Assembly: GCF_000585395.1 (NCBI RefSeq)
Contig: NZ_KK073875.1
Span: 2,213,030-2,277,029, forward strand
From: Saccharibacillus sacchari DSM 19268
Lineage (GTDB): Bacteria > Bacillota > Bacilli > Paenibacillales > Paenibacillaceae
DNA: 64,000 nucleotides
Direction: 5' to 3'
The notes below the pieces were generated by a model. The model searched no databases, was not told the DNA's origin, and worked only from the letters and a program-made list of their open reading frames with translations. The position numbers were made by a program, and so were the translations under genes. Position 1 is the first letter of the stretch. Every line of letters begins with the position of its first letter. This document shows, piece by piece, positions 24,324 to 34,390 of this stretch.

Positions 24324-26495
24324 TCAACTGGCTTTCTCGTATTTTTCTTCCACGATCTTGGCGATTTCTTCGCCTTCCACATCCAGATTCGGCAGCAGGC
24401 GATCCAGCCATTTCGGCAAATACCACGCGGACTTTCCGAGCAGCGACATGACGCCCGGCACGATGAACAAGCGTACGATAAAGGCATCGAAGAAGATCCC
24501 GAACGTAAGCGCGAAGCCCATGACTTTGATCATCGGGTCTTCCGCCATCATGAAGCCGGTGAATACCGAAACCATGATCAGGCCGGCTGCCGTGACGACG
24601 CCGCCGCTGTCGCGCATGCCGATCAGCACGGACTTTTTCGCGTCCCCGGTATGCTTGAACGCTTCGCGCATCCGGCTGACCAGGAAGACTTCGTAGTCCA
24701 TCGCGAGCCCGAACAGAATCCCGACAAGAATGATCGGCAGGAAATTCAAGATCGGCGATTGGTTATGGAAACCGAACAGATTCTGAAAGTGGCCCTGCTG
24801 AATGACGAAGGTCGCGAAGCCCAACGTTGCCGCAAGGGATAATATGAATCCGAGCACGGCCTTGATCGGCACAAGCAGCGAGCGGAACACGACCGTCAGC
24901 AGCACGAATGCCAATCCGACGATGATCAGGCAGAACTGCGGCAGCGCTTGATTCAGCTTCTGCGTAATGTCGATATTCACCGCGGTGCTGCCGGTAACGT
25001 TGAACGTGACATGATCCTGCGCTTCGACTTGCGGGACCTGACTGCGGATATATTTGACCAGCTCGATCGTCGCCGGGTCGTTCGGTCCGGTCGTCGGCGT
25101 GACCGTGAACAGATACGTTTTGCCCGAAGCACCGGGCATTGCCGGAGAAACGCTGCTTACGTTCGGATATGCGGCAATATCTTTCATCGCTTTGTCCAGA
25201 TCCGCAGCGCCTGCTTCCCCTTCCTTCGTATCCGCCAGGATCACCAAAGGCCCGTGCGATCCTGCGCCGTATCCTTCGGTGAGCAGATCGTAAGCCCGGC
25301 GTTCCGTTTTTTCCGTCGATTGCTGGCTGTCGTCCGGCAGTCCGGTCTGCATGTCCGCAAAAGGAAGCGCGATAGCGCCCAGCAGCACTACGCCGGCCAG
25401 AACAGTTAACCACGGGCGCCCAGTCACCAGACGGCCCCACAAGTTTCCGCGTTCGGCGCGTTGATTTTGCCGACGGCTTGTTTTTTTCGGTTTGATTCGT
25501 TTGCCCATCAATTGAAGCAGAGCAGGCACGATCGTAATCGCGGTTAGCACCGCCAACAGCACGCACACCGCTCCGGCAATACCCATCATGGCCAGGAACG
25601 GCACGCCGACTACCGATAAGCCCAGCAGCGCGATAATGACGGTGACGCCGGCAAATAGCACCGAACTTCCGGCCGTGCCGTTGGCGATCGCGATCGCTTC
25701 GGTCCGGTCATGCCCTTTGCCCAGTTCCTGACGGTATCTGGAGATGATGAGCAGCGCATAGTCGATACCGACCGCAAGTCCGACCATGGAAGATTGACTG
25801 ATCGCGAAGGTCGGGACGTCCAGATAATTCGATCCGTACATAATTAGCATCACGCCGACGCCGAGTCCGGCGGCCGCGGTGACGATCGGCAGTATGCCGG
25901 TCAGAAACGAACCGAAAGCGAAGGTCAGGATCACCAGCGCGATAATGACGCCAACGCCCTCGGTCGCACCGCCGATCTCCATCTCCGGCTTGTAGCCGCT
26001 GCCCGTGAGTTCAGCTTGAATATTGGATGCGCGCAGCGTCTTCGCCGCTTGATCAGCCAAGTCTTTGGACGATTGAGGCACTTCCGCGCCCGGAACCGCG
26101 TAGTTCACGTTCGCATAACCGATCGTGCCGTCTGCGGTCATCGAATGGTTCTCGTAAGGCGTATCGATCGAAGCGACCAACGGATCTTTTTTCAAACTTT
26201 GCAGCTGCGTCTCGATTTGCTTTTGCACATTCGCGTCGTTCAACCCTTGATCGCCGTCCGATTTCAACACGATCTGCGTTTTGCCGTGATCGTCCTGCGC
26301 TCCGGGGAACTCTTCGTTCATGCGCTCCAGCGTTTTCTGGGATTGAAGTCCGGGAATCGTCGTCTCCTGATTGAAATTCGCGCCTGCCGAGATCGCAAGG
26401 CCCGAGACCGCGAGCAGCACGATCAATCCTCCGAGCAGCACTTTCAGCCGATTTTGCGCCGACCAGAATCCGATCCGGTATAACAGTTTCGCCAT
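24324..26495 (-). CDS. MMPL family (RND-type) membrane transporter
   Basis: A 723-residue exporter of the MMPL family, related to mycobacterial lipid exporters and to B. subtilis YdfJ/YdgH. Topology is the expected 2x6 plan: helix 1 at about 18-38, a large outside domain (about 40-185), helices 2-6, a long cytoplasmic loop with basic KRIKPKKTSRRQNQR, then the second repeat with an outside domain (about 400-530) and five more helices. The proton-relay motif GLAVGIDYALLIISRYRQE lies in helix 4 and its twin FGLAMDYEVFLVSRMREAF in helix 10. The start ATG follows GAGGAGAG. A two-component system lies directly upstream on the same strand, a frequent arrangement for cell-envelope stress exporters; the substrate is unknown. 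Confidence 0.94.
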   Translation of the reverse strand: MAKLLYRIGFWSAQNRLKVLLGGLIVLLAVSGLAISAGANFNQETTIPGLQSQKTLERMNEEFPGAQDDHGKTQIVLKSDGDQGLNDANVQKQIETQLQSLKKDPLVASIDTPYENHSMTADGTIGYANVNYAVPGAEVPQSSKDLADQAAKTLRASNIQAELTGSGYKPEMEIGGATEGVGVIIALVILTFAFGSFLTGILPIVTAAAGLGVGVMLIMYGSNYLDVPTFAISQSSMVGLAVGIDYALLIISRYRQELGKGHDRTEAIAIANGTAGSSVLFAGVTVIIALLGLSVVGVPFLAMMGIAGAVCVLLAVLTAITIVPALLQLMGKRIKPKKTSRRQNQRAERGNLWGRLVTGRPWLTVLAGVVLLGAIALPFADMQTGLPDDSQQSTEKTERRAYDLLTEGYGAGSHGPLVILADTKEGEAGAADLDKAMKDIAAYPNVSSVSPAMPGASGKTYLFTVTPTTGPNDPATIELVKYIRSQVPQVEAQDHVTFNVTGSTAVNIDITQKLNQALPQFCLIIVGLAFVLLTVVFRSLLVPIKAVLGFILSLAATLGFATFVIQQGHFQNLFGFHNQSPILNFLPIILVGILFGLAMDYEVFLVSRMREAFKHTGDAKKSVLIGMRDSGGVVTAAGLIMVSVFTGFMMAEDPMIKVMGFALTFGIFFDAFIVRLFIVPGVMSLLGKSAWYLPKWLDRLLPNLDVEGEEIAKIVEEKYEKAS

Positions 26496-26662
26496 GGTGG
26501 TTCTCTCCTCTTTGTAGGGGTGTAGGTTTGGGTTCGTTTTGATTTGTCCTCATCTTACCGGGTCGGCAAGCCCCCCGCACCGTCCCAACGGGCTTCCTCC
26601 TCTGCCCTTTCGGGAAGATTTCCGCTGCCCGATCGGCCCGCTTCGGAATCGATTCCGAACGA

Positions 26663-26701
26663 CAAAAAAAGCCGTACGGTTCAGAAGCTTCGCACGGCTT
26701 G
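26663..26701 (-). terminator. Terminator after the response regulator gene
   Basis: AAGCCGT (26669-26675) and ACGGCTT (26695-26701) form a stem with an irregular inner part. Read on the minus strand the stem is followed by seven T. It separates the two-component genes from the MMPL gene downstream, although leakage into that gene is possible. Confidence 0.7.
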
Positions 26702-26739
26702 CGTTTTCTATGAATGTCGATGCTGCTCCGGCTTGATGT

Positions 26740-27384
26740 TCATATCCGGATCAAGCCCCGCTCCAACGCCACGGCGACCGCCTGCGAACGGGAATCCACG
26801 CCCAGCTTATTGTAGACGCTCGTCAGATGGGACTTAATCGTCCGCTCCGACACGGCCATGTCCAGCGCGATGCGCTTGCTCGTGTAGCCTTGAGCGACGC
26901 TTTCCAGAATAAAAGCTTCTTTGTCGGTCAGCATGATTCCGTGTTCCCGAACCGGAGGTTCCGTTTCTTTGACTTGGAAAGCCAGTACGCGTTCCAGCAC
27001 CGGACCCGACAGCAGCATCTCGCCGCGCGCGGCGGATTCGATATTTCGGAACAGATTTTCGCTGTTGGTGTCTTTGAGCAAATAGCCTTTGGCTCCGAGC
27101 GCCAATCCCTGCATCATCAGCTCGTCTTCGTTATACGTCGTCAAAATGATGATCGGAACGGCAATCCCCCGCTCCTTCATCTGCTTCATGGCCTCGAGTC
27201 CGCTCATGATCGGCATATTCAGATCCATCAACACGACATCCGGCTTCGTCTCTTCGACTAAGCGCAGCGCTTCTTCGCCGTTAGCCGCTTCCCCGACGAC
27301 CTCGAAGTGCTCGCCCGTTTCCAATACCAGCTTCAAACCTTCTCGAACCACGAAATGGTCGTCGACGATCAATACTTTATACAT
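26740..27384 (-). CDS. Response regulator, NarL/LuxR family
   Basis: A 214-residue two-component response regulator. The receiver domain (about 1-120) starts KVLIVDDHFVVREGL, with the acidic pair, has the phosphorylated Asp in KPDVVLMDLNMPIMSG at residue 54, the conserved Thr (IIILTTYNEDE) and Lys (GAKGYLLKDT). The C-terminal LuxR-type helix-turn-helix is at about 150-210 (LTDKEAFILESVAQGYTSKR then SHLTSVYNKLGVDSRSQAV). Its start overlaps the end of the histidine kinase gene by 8 bases, so the pair is translationally coupled. The MMPL transporter gene downstream on the same strand is a likely target, similar to LiaSR- or YdfHI-type systems (inference). Confidence 0.95.
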   Translation of the reverse strand: MYKVLIVDDHFVVREGLKLVLETGEHFEVVGEAANGEEALRLVEETKPDVVLMDLNMPIMSGLEAMKQMKERGIAVPIIILTTYNEDELMMQGLALGAKGYLLKDTNSENLFRNIESAARGEMLLSGPVLERVLAFQVKETEPPVREHGIMLTDKEAFILESVAQGYTSKRIALDMAVSERTIKSHLTSVYNKLGVDSRSQAVAVALERGLIRI

Positions 27385-28609
27385 CTTCCCCGGATTCCCC
27401 TTTCGCGACAGGTACGGACAGCTTGAGCGTCGTGCCTTCGCCTTGACCCTGACTGAACATCTGCAATTCGCCGCCGATCAGGCGCGCCCGTTCCCGAAGT
27501 CCCAACAGTCCGTAATGTCCGGTCATTTTGCCGATCAGCTCCGTGTCGAATCCACAGCCATTGTCCCTGACTTCGATCAAAATGCTGCGCGGATGCCGCT
27601 CGATCGTCAACCAAACTTTGTCCGCCTTCGCGTGTCTCGCAATATTGGTCAGGCTTTCTTTCACGATATGCAGACTGTGCTCCGTAATCCATCTCGGCAA
27701 AACGGGCAGCGTGCTCATTTCCGCAAATACGACGATGCCCGTCGCTTCCTTGAAGTGTCTCAGCTCGTCTTCGATTTCTTCGCGGAAGTCGATGTCCGAC
27801 GAAGATTTGGCGCGCAGATCGTCGATCGCCCTGCGGGCTTCGGCCAACGTGCTGCGGGACTGCTCCATCGACTGCCGGATAATCTCCTGCGCGCGCGGCG
27901 TATTGCCTTTATTCAGATGCGTATTCGCCGCTTCGAGTCGCATGATCAACCCTGCCACTCCCTGCGCGAGCGTATCGTGCAAATCCCGCGCCATGCGCTG
28001 CCGTTCGTTCTGAAGCGTCAGCTCTTCCACTTTCTTATGGGCTTCCGTCAATTCTTTCAAAAAGCGCTGAAGACGAATGCGTTCTTCCACCTGACGATTC
28101 AGCAGAATCCCGTACGCGAACACAATGATCATCATCAAAAGAAGAAAAGGCAGGTAATTCCACACTTCCTCTACTCTGCCGATGGTCAGCGCCACGTCGA
28201 AGTAGATGAAAATGCTGATCAGCAGCACGCACACGGCGCGCTTGATCGGCGAAGCCAGCGTGATGCACTGCGTGACCAATACCGGCAGCAGCCCGATCAA
28301 TACGCCTTGATGCCCTCCGGGAATCAGGATCGCGCATAAATAAATCAGACAGCCTTGCAGCAGAAAATACAGCCAAAACTGCCGGGACGTCACTTGGTAC
28401 GGCGCCCAATAGAGCAGGACATGCACCGTAAAAAGAGCCGTAAACACAAGACATTGCAGCAGCAGCGGTTCTTCGATCATTTGCAGGATGATCGATGACG
28501 CATACACCATCGACACCCAGATCAATACCGGCAGCCGCGCAATCGACAGTTGATTGACCACGCCCCGTTGATGCGGCGCACGTTCCGCCGCCGATCGGAT
28601 CTCTTCCAT
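27377..28609 (-). CDS. Sensor histidine kinase, NarX/LiaS-type (HisKA_3)
   Basis: A membrane-bound kinase of about 410 residues; I chose the ATG at 28609 (GGGGAG about ten bases upstream) over an open frame that begins at 28738. Six hydrophobic segments in the first 190 residues form an integral membrane sensor with very short outside loops, so it probably senses within the membrane. The HisKA_3 phospho-acceptor site is ERQRMARDLHDTLAQGVAGL near residue 210-230. The HATPase domain shows SLTNIARHAKADKVWL (N box), EVRDNGCGFD (G1) and HYGLLGLRERARLIGGEL (G2). It overlaps its response regulator by 8 bases. Intramembrane-sensing kinases of this type commonly watch envelope or antibiotic stress, which fits the MMPL exporter beside it. 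Confidence 0.93.
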   Translation of the reverse strand: MEEIRSAAERAPHQRGVVNQLSIARLPVLIWVSMVYASSIILQMIEEPLLLQCLVFTALFTVHVLLYWAPYQVTSRQFWLYFLLQGCLIYLCAILIPGGHQGVLIGLLPVLVTQCITLASPIKRAVCVLLISIFIYFDVALTIGRVEEVWNYLPFLLLMMIIVFAYGILLNRQVEERIRLQRFLKELTEAHKKVEELTLQNERQRMARDLHDTLAQGVAGLIMRLEAANTHLNKGNTPRAQEIIRQSMEQSRSTLAEARRAIDDLRAKSSSDIDFREEIEDELRHFKEATGIVVFAEMSTLPVLPRWITEHSLHIVKESLTNIARHAKADKVWLTIERHPRSILIEVRDNGCGFDTELIGKMTGHYGLLGLRERARLIGGELQMFSQGQGEGTTLKLSVPVAKGESGEDV

Positions 28610-28762
28610 TCCGCTCACGCTCCCCGATATACTGTCTTCAGCATAGGGCAAACGGAATGAACCGACAACGTCCTTACAGGCAGTTCGCACTTCCCTTTTG
28701 GGCAAAAGGCTTTTGTCGGCAGCGGATCGGATCGTCAAGCTTCGATTTCGGTCAGCACCGTC

Positions 28763-29476
28763 TTACCTTGATCCTTCGCAAATGTTCCGAATCGTCTCCG
28801 CTACCGAATCTCCTGCGCGAAGCGTAATATCCGGCTGCACCCCGTCTTCCGGAATCTGCGTACCTCGGCGGTCGACCCAGATTGCTTTCCAGCCTGCGCC
28901 TTTCGCGCCGACGATATCGTTCGCGTACGAATCGCCGATGTAATAGGTCTTCTCCGGCTCGATCCCGAGTAATTGCTCGGTGTGACGGAAAATGCGTACA
29001 TCCGGCTTCATGAAATCCAACTCGCCGGACACCACCACATCTTCATACTTGATCCAATCGTAAATCCCGAGCTGCCGTACTTTTTTGCGTTGATGCTCCG
29101 CCGGACCGTTGGTGATGACGCCGAATTTCAGTCCGCGGTCCCGGCAGTAGTCCAACGCTTCACGCATATCGGGCGCAGGCTCGAGCTCTCCTTGCGCCGA
29201 CGCGTAATCCTGTTGGAATTGTAGCGCTTCTTCGCGAGAAATCTCGACGCCCATCACGCGGAACGCCTCCGTGATCCGGTACGCGTGCATGTCTTCGAGC
29301 GACATCTCGCCGCGCACGGTCTGTTCGAATACCTCATCGCTAAAGTGACGGTTGTATCGATACAGATCGTCCAGCGACAGCTCCGCATAACGCGCGAAGT
29401 TGCGGTCGAATGCCTTTTTAAACGGAATAATCTGGTCGTAGATCGTATCGTCGATATCGAAAATAAAGTTGTACAT
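28763..29476 (-). CDS. HAD-superfamily hydrolase, YjjG-type (nucleotide or phosphosugar phosphatase)
   Basis: A 237-residue cytoplasmic phosphatase of the HAD superfamily, subfamily with a C1 helical cap. I chose the ATG at 29476, which has GAGAGGGG six bases upstream. The four HAD motifs are complete: FIFDIDDTIYDQ (nucleophile Asp) at the start, VITNGP at about 118, KPDVRIFRHTEQLL with the Lys at about 155, and YYIGDSYANDIVGAKGAGW near 180. Overall similarity in layout is to YjjG/YfnB-like noncanonical nucleotide phosphatases; the true substrate is not readable. It is a single gene between the histidine kinase and transketolase genes, all on the minus strand. Confidence 0.92.
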   Translation of the reverse strand: MYNFIFDIDDTIYDQIIPFKKAFDRNFARYAELSLDDLYRYNRHFSDEVFEQTVRGEMSLEDMHAYRITEAFRVMGVEISREEALQFQQDYASAQGELEPAPDMREALDYCRDRGLKFGVITNGPAEHQRKKVRQLGIYDWIKYEDVVVSGELDFMKPDVRIFRHTEQLLGIEPEKTYYIGDSYANDIVGAKGAGWKAIWVDRRGTQIPEDGVQPDITLRAGDSVAETIRNICEGSR

Positions 29477-29686
29477 GTAAATCCCCTCTCCATACTCCAG
29501 CCTGACGGAATGCTGCTTCCTGCTTAGGCATATCGGCAAGCTTTTCTCTCCCTTCATTCTACTGTAAAAAACGAAGAAAGGGCGCCCGTCTATTCGCAAA
29601 ACGCCGAAGTACATCGGGCAGAGCGAATTGACGGACGCCGAATCAAACAGGCTATATGCGCACAGTACGGCTTTTGCCGCTCTATC

Positions 29687-31741
29687 TTAGACTTTTACTT
29701 CTGCGGATGCGCGTACTGGCATTGGTTCGGCATTTGGATTACCTTCCAGCGCCAAGTAACGTCGTACGATTTCTTCCGCTGTAAATCCATACTCCCGAAT
29801 GACCCGCTCGCCCGGTGCACTGGCCCCAAAACGGTCAATCCCAAGCGAAGCACCAAATTTTCCGGTATATCGTTCCCAACCGAAAGTCGAGCCCATTTCC
29901 ACAGATAACCGTTGCACTACTGCGCCCGGCAGTACCGATTCCTTGTACTCTTCGCTCTGCTGCTCGAACAATTCGAAGCACGGCATGGACACAACGGATA
30001 CATCATGCCCAAGTTGTCGCAGCTTTGTCTGGGCTTCCATCGCCAGATTCACCTCGGAACCTGTAGCGAGCAAAATCCCTTGCGGTAAGGCACCCTTAGC
30101 AGGAGAGACGACATAAGCGCCTTGAGCCACGCCTTGCGATGCCTTCTCCTTCGTTCCGGGCACGACGGGCAACGCCTGCCGGCTCAAGACCAGAATCGTA
30201 GGTGTCTCGCTACTACTCATCGCAAGCTTCCAGGCCGCCGACGTCTCATTGCCGTCCGCCGGACGGATCACCCGTACATTCGGCACGCCGCGCAAACTCG
30301 ACAGCTGCTCGACAGGTTCATGCGTCGGACCGTCCTCGCCCACGGCTACCGAGTCGTGGGTGAGGACGTAAATGACCGGCAGTTTTTGCAGCGCCGACAG
30401 CCGAATCGCTGCCCGTAAATAGTCGACGAAGACGAAGAACGTTCCTCCGTAGACTCGCGTGCCGCCATGAAGCTGTATGCCGTTCATGGCGGCAGCCATC
30501 GCGAATTCCCGGACGCCGAACCAGATATTCCGTCCGGCGTAATTACCGACTTCGAAGTCGCCTTCTGCCGCTACGGCCGTGTTGTTTGAAGCAGATAAAT
30601 CCGCCGAACCGCCCCATAGGAAAGGCACGCTGCGCGATAACGCCGTCAGTGCTTCTTTCCCTGTTGCTCGGCTTGCGGCCGATGTTCCTTCTTCATAGAC
30701 AGGCAGCGCATCTGCCCAATCGGCAGGCAATTCACCCGCGAAGGCCACCGTGTATCGCGCCGCCAATTCCGGATAAGCTTCACGGTATTGATCAAAGCGT
30801 TTGTTCCAATCATTTTCCGCCTGCCGACCTGCCGCTACCATCTTCGTCCAAAAACGTGCCCGAATATCCTCGGATACTTCAAATCGCGCGTTCTCATCCA
30901 TGCCGTAAAAAGCTTTCGCCCGCCTTGTGTCTTCCGCGCCCAACGGCGAGCCGTGTACCCGCGATGTGCCTTCGTGGATCGAACCGTAGCCTATGACCGT
31001 CTTCACTTCGATTAGGGTTGGACGATTAAGTTCGGACTTTGCTTCCGAGACGGCCCGATCGATCGCCTCCAAATCATTACCGTCCTCGACTCGCAGTACC
31101 TGCCAGCCGTACGCTTCATAGCGTTGGCCTACATTTTCGGTAAAGGCCTTCGATGTCGGACCATCGAGCGAGATATCGTTGGAATCGTATAATACGATCA
31201 GCTTGCCGAGCTGCATATGCCCTGCCATCGAGCTGGCTTCCTGCGATACGCCTTCCATCAGATCGCCGTCGCCGCACAGCGCGTAAGTGTAGTGATCCAC
31301 GATCTCATGCTCTTCGCGGTTATAGGTCGCTGCCAAATGCGCTTCGGCCATCGCCATGCCGACCGCCATCGCGATACCTTGCCCCAGCGGCCCGGTCGTC
31401 GCTTCGACGCCGTCGGTATGACCGACTTCCGGGTGCCCCGGCGTATTCGAGCCCCATTGGCGGAAATTCCGCAGATCATCCAACGACACGTTATAGCCGG
31501 AAAGATGCAGCAGGCTGTACAGAAGCGCCGAGCCATGCCCGGCCGATAATACGAACCGGTCCCGATCGGTCCAATCCCTCGATGTCGAGGGATTGACCTT
31601 AAGGTGGCGGGTCCACAGCACATAGGCCATCGGAGCCGCACCCATTACGAGTCCGGGATGTCCGGAATTGGCTTGCTCGACTGCGTCGATGCCCAGTGTC
31701 CGGACGGTATGGACCGCCCTCGCGTCGATCGCGTCAAACAT
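29687..31741 (-). CDS. tkt: Transketolase
   Basis: A 684-residue thiamine-diphosphate enzyme that moves two-carbon units between sugar phosphates. I chose the ATG at 31741 (CAGGAG six bases upstream), which overlaps the stop of the GatZ-like gene by 8 bases. The N-terminal half carries [17 protein letters not shown] and the cofactor motif [14 protein letters not shown]...; the central pyrimidine domain has [20 protein letters not shown]; the C-terminal domain ends with normal Tkt features ([20 protein letters not shown]). Full length and all catalytic histidines appear present. The gene is the last of a PTS sugar operon, not beside other pentose phosphate genes, so it is probably a dedicated paralogue for the sugar imported here. 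Confidence 0.96.
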   Translation of the reverse strand: MFDAIDARAVHTVRTLGIDAVEQANSGHPGLVMGAAPMAYVLWTRHLKVNPSTSRDWTDRDRFVLSAGHGSALLYSLLHLSGYNVSLDDLRNFRQWGSNTPGHPEVGHTDGVEATTGPLGQGIAMAVGMAMAEAHLAATYNREEHEIVDHYTYALCGDGDLMEGVSQEASSMAGHMQLGKLIVLYDSNDISLDGPTSKAFTENVGQRYEAYGWQVLRVEDGNDLEAIDRAVSEAKSELNRPTLIEVKTVIGYGSIHEGTSRVHGSPLGAEDTRRAKAFYGMDENARFEVSEDIRARFWTKMVAAGRQAENDWNKRFDQYREAYPELAARYTVAFAGELPADWADALPVYEEGTSAASRATGKEALTALSRSVPFLWGGSADLSASNNTAVAAEGDFEVGNYAGRNIWFGVREFAMAAAMNGIQLHGGTRVYGGTFFVFVDYLRAAIRLSALQKLPVIYVLTHDSVAVGEDGPTHEPVEQLSSLRGVPNVRVIRPADGNETSAAWKLAMSSSETPTILVLSRQALPVVPGTKEKASQGVAQGAYVVSPAKGALPQGILLATGSEVNLAMEAQTKLRQLGHDVSVVSMPCFELFEQQSEEYKESVLPGAVVQRLSVEMGSTFGWERYTGKFGASLGIDRFGASAPGERVIREYGFTAEEIVRRYLALEGNPNAEPMPVRASAEVKV

Positions 31742-33023
31742 GCGCGGCTCCTGCGCCTGCCAGTTCGCGGATACGCGTCGTGACGCCAAGCAGATTGTAG
31801 CATTCCGCATAATCGCGAATCGGGCGCTTGATCCGGTCCACTACATAACGGCGACCGTTGATATTGCGGCTTTCCAGATTGGCGTACAGCTTGGCGATTT
31901 CGGCTTTGACTTCATCGTCGTTGAAGGTGTAGTGTCCCGCGATATCGAGAATTTCTTCCGACAAAGCTTCGTCCTGCACGATTTCGGCAACGGTGAGGTT
32001 TTTCTGCTCGCCGACCATCCATTTTCTCCAGCGTTCGCTTTCAATCGCCCGCTTGAGCAGCACTTCGCGGGTACGGGAAGGCTCCGCAACCAAGCCGTTC
32101 GCAGCCAGCTTCGCTTCGACGGCAGCCAGATTTAGATAAGCGCGCGTTTCTTCCGTTCCGTATTGAGGCGCTACGTTCGTAGCGGCAATCTCCGACGGAA
32201 TATGTTCCAGCAGTGTCGCATCGTCGAGATAGTCGCCGTTGTGTTCTTTCAAGCCGACGCCGTACTTTTTCGCCATCTGCGCCAGGTCGTACGCATTTTG
32301 GAAATTGAACGTGCCCGCCTGCTCGGTCTTGCGCGTTAATGTTCCGGTTTGTCCCACGATGAAAGTCGGCAGAGGAAGGTTGCGCCGCTCCAGCTCCGCC
32401 TTCAATCGAACGATAAAAGTTTCGTAGGTCTCAAGCGTCGTCAGACCTCCGTTCGTCTCCTCTGTGCCGACTTCGTAACCGATCTCCGGCAGTCCCCGTT
32501 TCAGACGTTCTTGTTCACAGAACTCGATTAACTCAACCGTACGGTCCAACACCATATCGAGCGGTACGACTTTGCCCATCTCGAACGGATCTTTGGTCGG
32601 GTCGATCATCAGCAGATCGAAGCCCGCTTCGATATCGGCGATATACGATTTCTTGCCCAATTCCATCGCGATCTCGGCCGGCAGATGATCGTTGCGTTCC
32701 TGATCTCGCTGCCATGGACCGCCATGATCCCGGCAGAGGTAATACAGGTTGTCGTATCCGATTTCTTTCGCGACTTCTTCTACCGCTCCGGCAAACGTGA
32801 ACTGGTTCCAACCGTTGACGTAGCCTCCGCCGAGTTCGTCCGCGTCGACTTGATTGCGGCTGGCGATGAACATCACCGGGCAATCGTATTCTTTGGATAC
32901 TTCGAGCGTGGCTTGCACGCAGTTTTTCGACATCGGGCCGACGCCGAGCAGCGTGGCGCTTTGTCCTGTTTTTTGCAGTTCAAGCAGGCCTTCTACTACT
33001 TTTTTAATCGGAAGTTTTGTCAT
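31734..33023 (-). CDS. GatZ/KbaZ-like subunit family of class II tagatose-bisphosphate aldolase
   Basis: A 429-residue protein of the GatZ/KbaZ/AgaZ family, which in E. coli is the non-catalytic partner of class II tagatose-1,6-bisphosphate aldolase. The frame is open back to 33188, but that part is translated repeat DNA; the ATG at 33023, after GGAGTGG, is the real start. Family segments are [54 protein letters not shown] and [18 protein letters not shown]. No GatY/KbaY catalytic aldolase is in the operon. Free-standing GatZ-like proteins with transketolase and a fructose-type PTS may act as enzymes in their own right on an unassigned phosphorylated sugar. Transketolase follows with an 8-base overlap. 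Confidence 0.85.
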   Translation of the reverse strand: MTKLPIKKVVEGLLELQKTGQSATLLGVGPMSKNCVQATLEVSKEYDCPVMFIASRNQVDADELGGGYVNGWNQFTFAGAVEEVAKEIGYDNLYYLCRDHGGPWQRDQERNDHLPAEIAMELGKKSYIADIEAGFDLLMIDPTKDPFEMGKVVPLDMVLDRTVELIEFCEQERLKRGLPEIGYEVGTEETNGGLTTLETYETFIVRLKAELERRNLPLPTFIVGQTGTLTRKTEQAGTFNFQNAYDLAQMAKKYGVGLKEHNGDYLDDATLLEHIPSEIAATNVAPQYGTEETRAYLNLAAVEAKLAANGLVAEPSRTREVLLKRAIESERWRKWMVGEQKNLTVAEIVQDEALSEEILDIAGHYTFNDDEVKAEIAKLYANLESRNINGRRYVVDRIKRPIRDYAECYNLLGVTTRIRELAGAGAAHV

Positions 33024-33057
33024 TTTTTCCACTCCATTTCGGTGTTTGTGTGAGGAG

Positions 33058-33230
33058 GGAAGCGAGAAGACTGCGAGAAAAATTGCCAGCATAGGCTTCC
33101 GAAGTGCATTTCTTCGAAATGCTTCACAATTCGCTGTCTCACTTGGAAAACTGGATTGAAATTTTAAGTGGAAGTTTTCCAAGTTCAAAGGCGTCTTGAA
33201 CTGAATTTTTCTCTCCGTCTTCTCGCTTCC
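33058..33230. repeat. Structured intergenic repeat, copy A2
   Basis: The cleanest copy, 173 bp. Ends are GGAAGCGAGAAGAC (33058-33071) and its exact complement GTCTTCTCGCTTCC (33217-33230). Inside are paired GAGAAAAATT (33075-33084) and AATTTTTCTC (33204-33213), the GCATTTC/GAAATGC hairpin (33106-33122), the central stem ACTTGGAAAACT with AGTTTTCCAAGT (around 33141-33186), and a further stem AGTTCAA (33182-33188) with TTGAACT (33196-33202). It lies in the 254-base gap between the PTS IIC gene and the GatZ-like gene, inside an operon, so it is presumably transcribed and could fold in the message. Confidence 0.85.
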
Positions 33231-33277
33231 AGTTAGGTTAGAGCTTTTAGATATGATTTATTAGGGCTTAGATCGCG

Positions 33278-34378
33278 TTATTTTGCGATTTTGACTGTTT
33301 TGTTTGGTTCGGACTCTGTGGTCTTGTCGTCTTTTTGTTGGTCCAGATTCGGCTTGGTGAAGTGCAGGATGATGACGGATACGGCGACGCCGATTAGCAT
33401 GGATAGGACGAACCAGAGTTTGCCGTTTACGACGGGGAGAATGATTAGGCCTCCGTGGGGGACTAGGGCTTCGACGTTGTTCATCATGCTGAGCGCGCCG
33501 CCGACGGCGCTGCCGATGATAATTGCGGGCAGCACGCGTTTAATATCTTTGGCTGCGAATGGGATGGCTCCTTCGGTAATGCCGATTAGCCCCATGAAAA
33601 AGGCTGAGATGCCGAGGTCTTTGTCGTCCTTCGTATACTTTTTTCGGTCGATAAAGGTTGAGACGGCCAGAGCCAGTGGAGGGATTGCAACCGCTACGCG
33701 GTGCGCGCCGTTCGGGCCGTAGATGCCTTCGGCCATTAAAGCCAGGGTAAAGGCTGTTGCTGTCTTGTTGACCGGGCCACCCATATCGAATGCGGTCATC
33801 GCGCCGATCAGCAGGCCCAGCAGGATAGCATTACCCCCTTGAAGATTACCGAGCACGTCGACCAGCCAGTCCATGGCAGCTCCGATCGGTGCGGCGATGA
33901 CGTAGATGTAAGCCAGACCGCCGACGAGCACGGTGAAGATCGGAATAATCAGGATCGGCATGATCGTCCTTATGGTTGGCGGGACTTTCCACGTTTTGCA
34001 CCATTTGACCAGATATCCTGCCGCGACGCCGAGGATCATCGCGCCAAGGAATCCGGTCTTGACGCCGCTTTCGCCGATCGGATTGTTGGCGATATAGCCA
34101 AGAATCATGCCGGGAGCGATACCCGGTTTGCCTGCCAGCGAGTACGCGATATATCCCGCAAGCAGCGGAATCATCATGGCGAAGCCTGCCGCGCCGAGAT
34201 CGTTCAGGTTTTTCATGAACGGATTGGTGATCTCCATTCCCGCGTCCGTCGCCGTGCCCGTGGACAATGCGACGGCCAGGAATACGCCGCCTACGACTAC
34301 GGCCGGCAGCATATACGACACGCCCGTGCTGAACGCTTTTTGGATTTCTTTCAGAAATCCGGTTTCCTTTTTCGCCAT
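33278..34378 (-). CDS. PTS system fructose-type EIIC permease
   Basis: A 366-residue sugar-translocating membrane subunit of the fructose PTS family (FruC/FrwC-like). About ten membrane helices are visible. Diagnostic segments are GVSYMLPAVVVGGVFLA near the start, FMKNLNDLGAAGFAMMIPLLAGY, PGMILGYIANNPIGESG, the FDMGGPVNKTATAF motif at about residue 200 and the GITEGAIPFAAKD motif at about 270, both shared by fructose-type IIC proteins. A charged Lys/Asp/Thr tail ends the protein. AGGAGG precedes the ATG by eight bases. It follows IIB by 12 bases. The separate IIA, IIB and IIC genes and the linked GatZ-like protein argue for a sugar other than plain fructose (inference). Confidence 0.93.
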   Translation of the reverse strand: MAKKETGFLKEIQKAFSTGVSYMLPAVVVGGVFLAVALSTGTATDAGMEITNPFMKNLNDLGAAGFAMMIPLLAGYIAYSLAGKPGIAPGMILGYIANNPIGESGVKTGFLGAMILGVAAGYLVKWCKTWKVPPTIRTIMPILIIPIFTVLVGGLAYIYVIAAPIGAAMDWLVDVLGNLQGGNAILLGLLIGAMTAFDMGGPVNKTATAFTLALMAEGIYGPNGAHRVAVAIPPLALAVSTFIDRKKYTKDDKDLGISAFFMGLIGITEGAIPFAAKDIKRVLPAIIIGSAVGGALSMMNNVEALVPHGGLIILPVVNGKLWFVLSMLIGVAVSVIILHFTKPNLDQQKDDKTTESEPNKTVKIAK

Positions 34379-34390
34379 TGGCTGTTCCTC

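Noticed and set aside
33024-33188. N-terminal extension of the GatZ-like protein
   Set aside because: This part is the translation of repeat copy A2 and has no ribosome site; a good site precedes the ATG at 33023.
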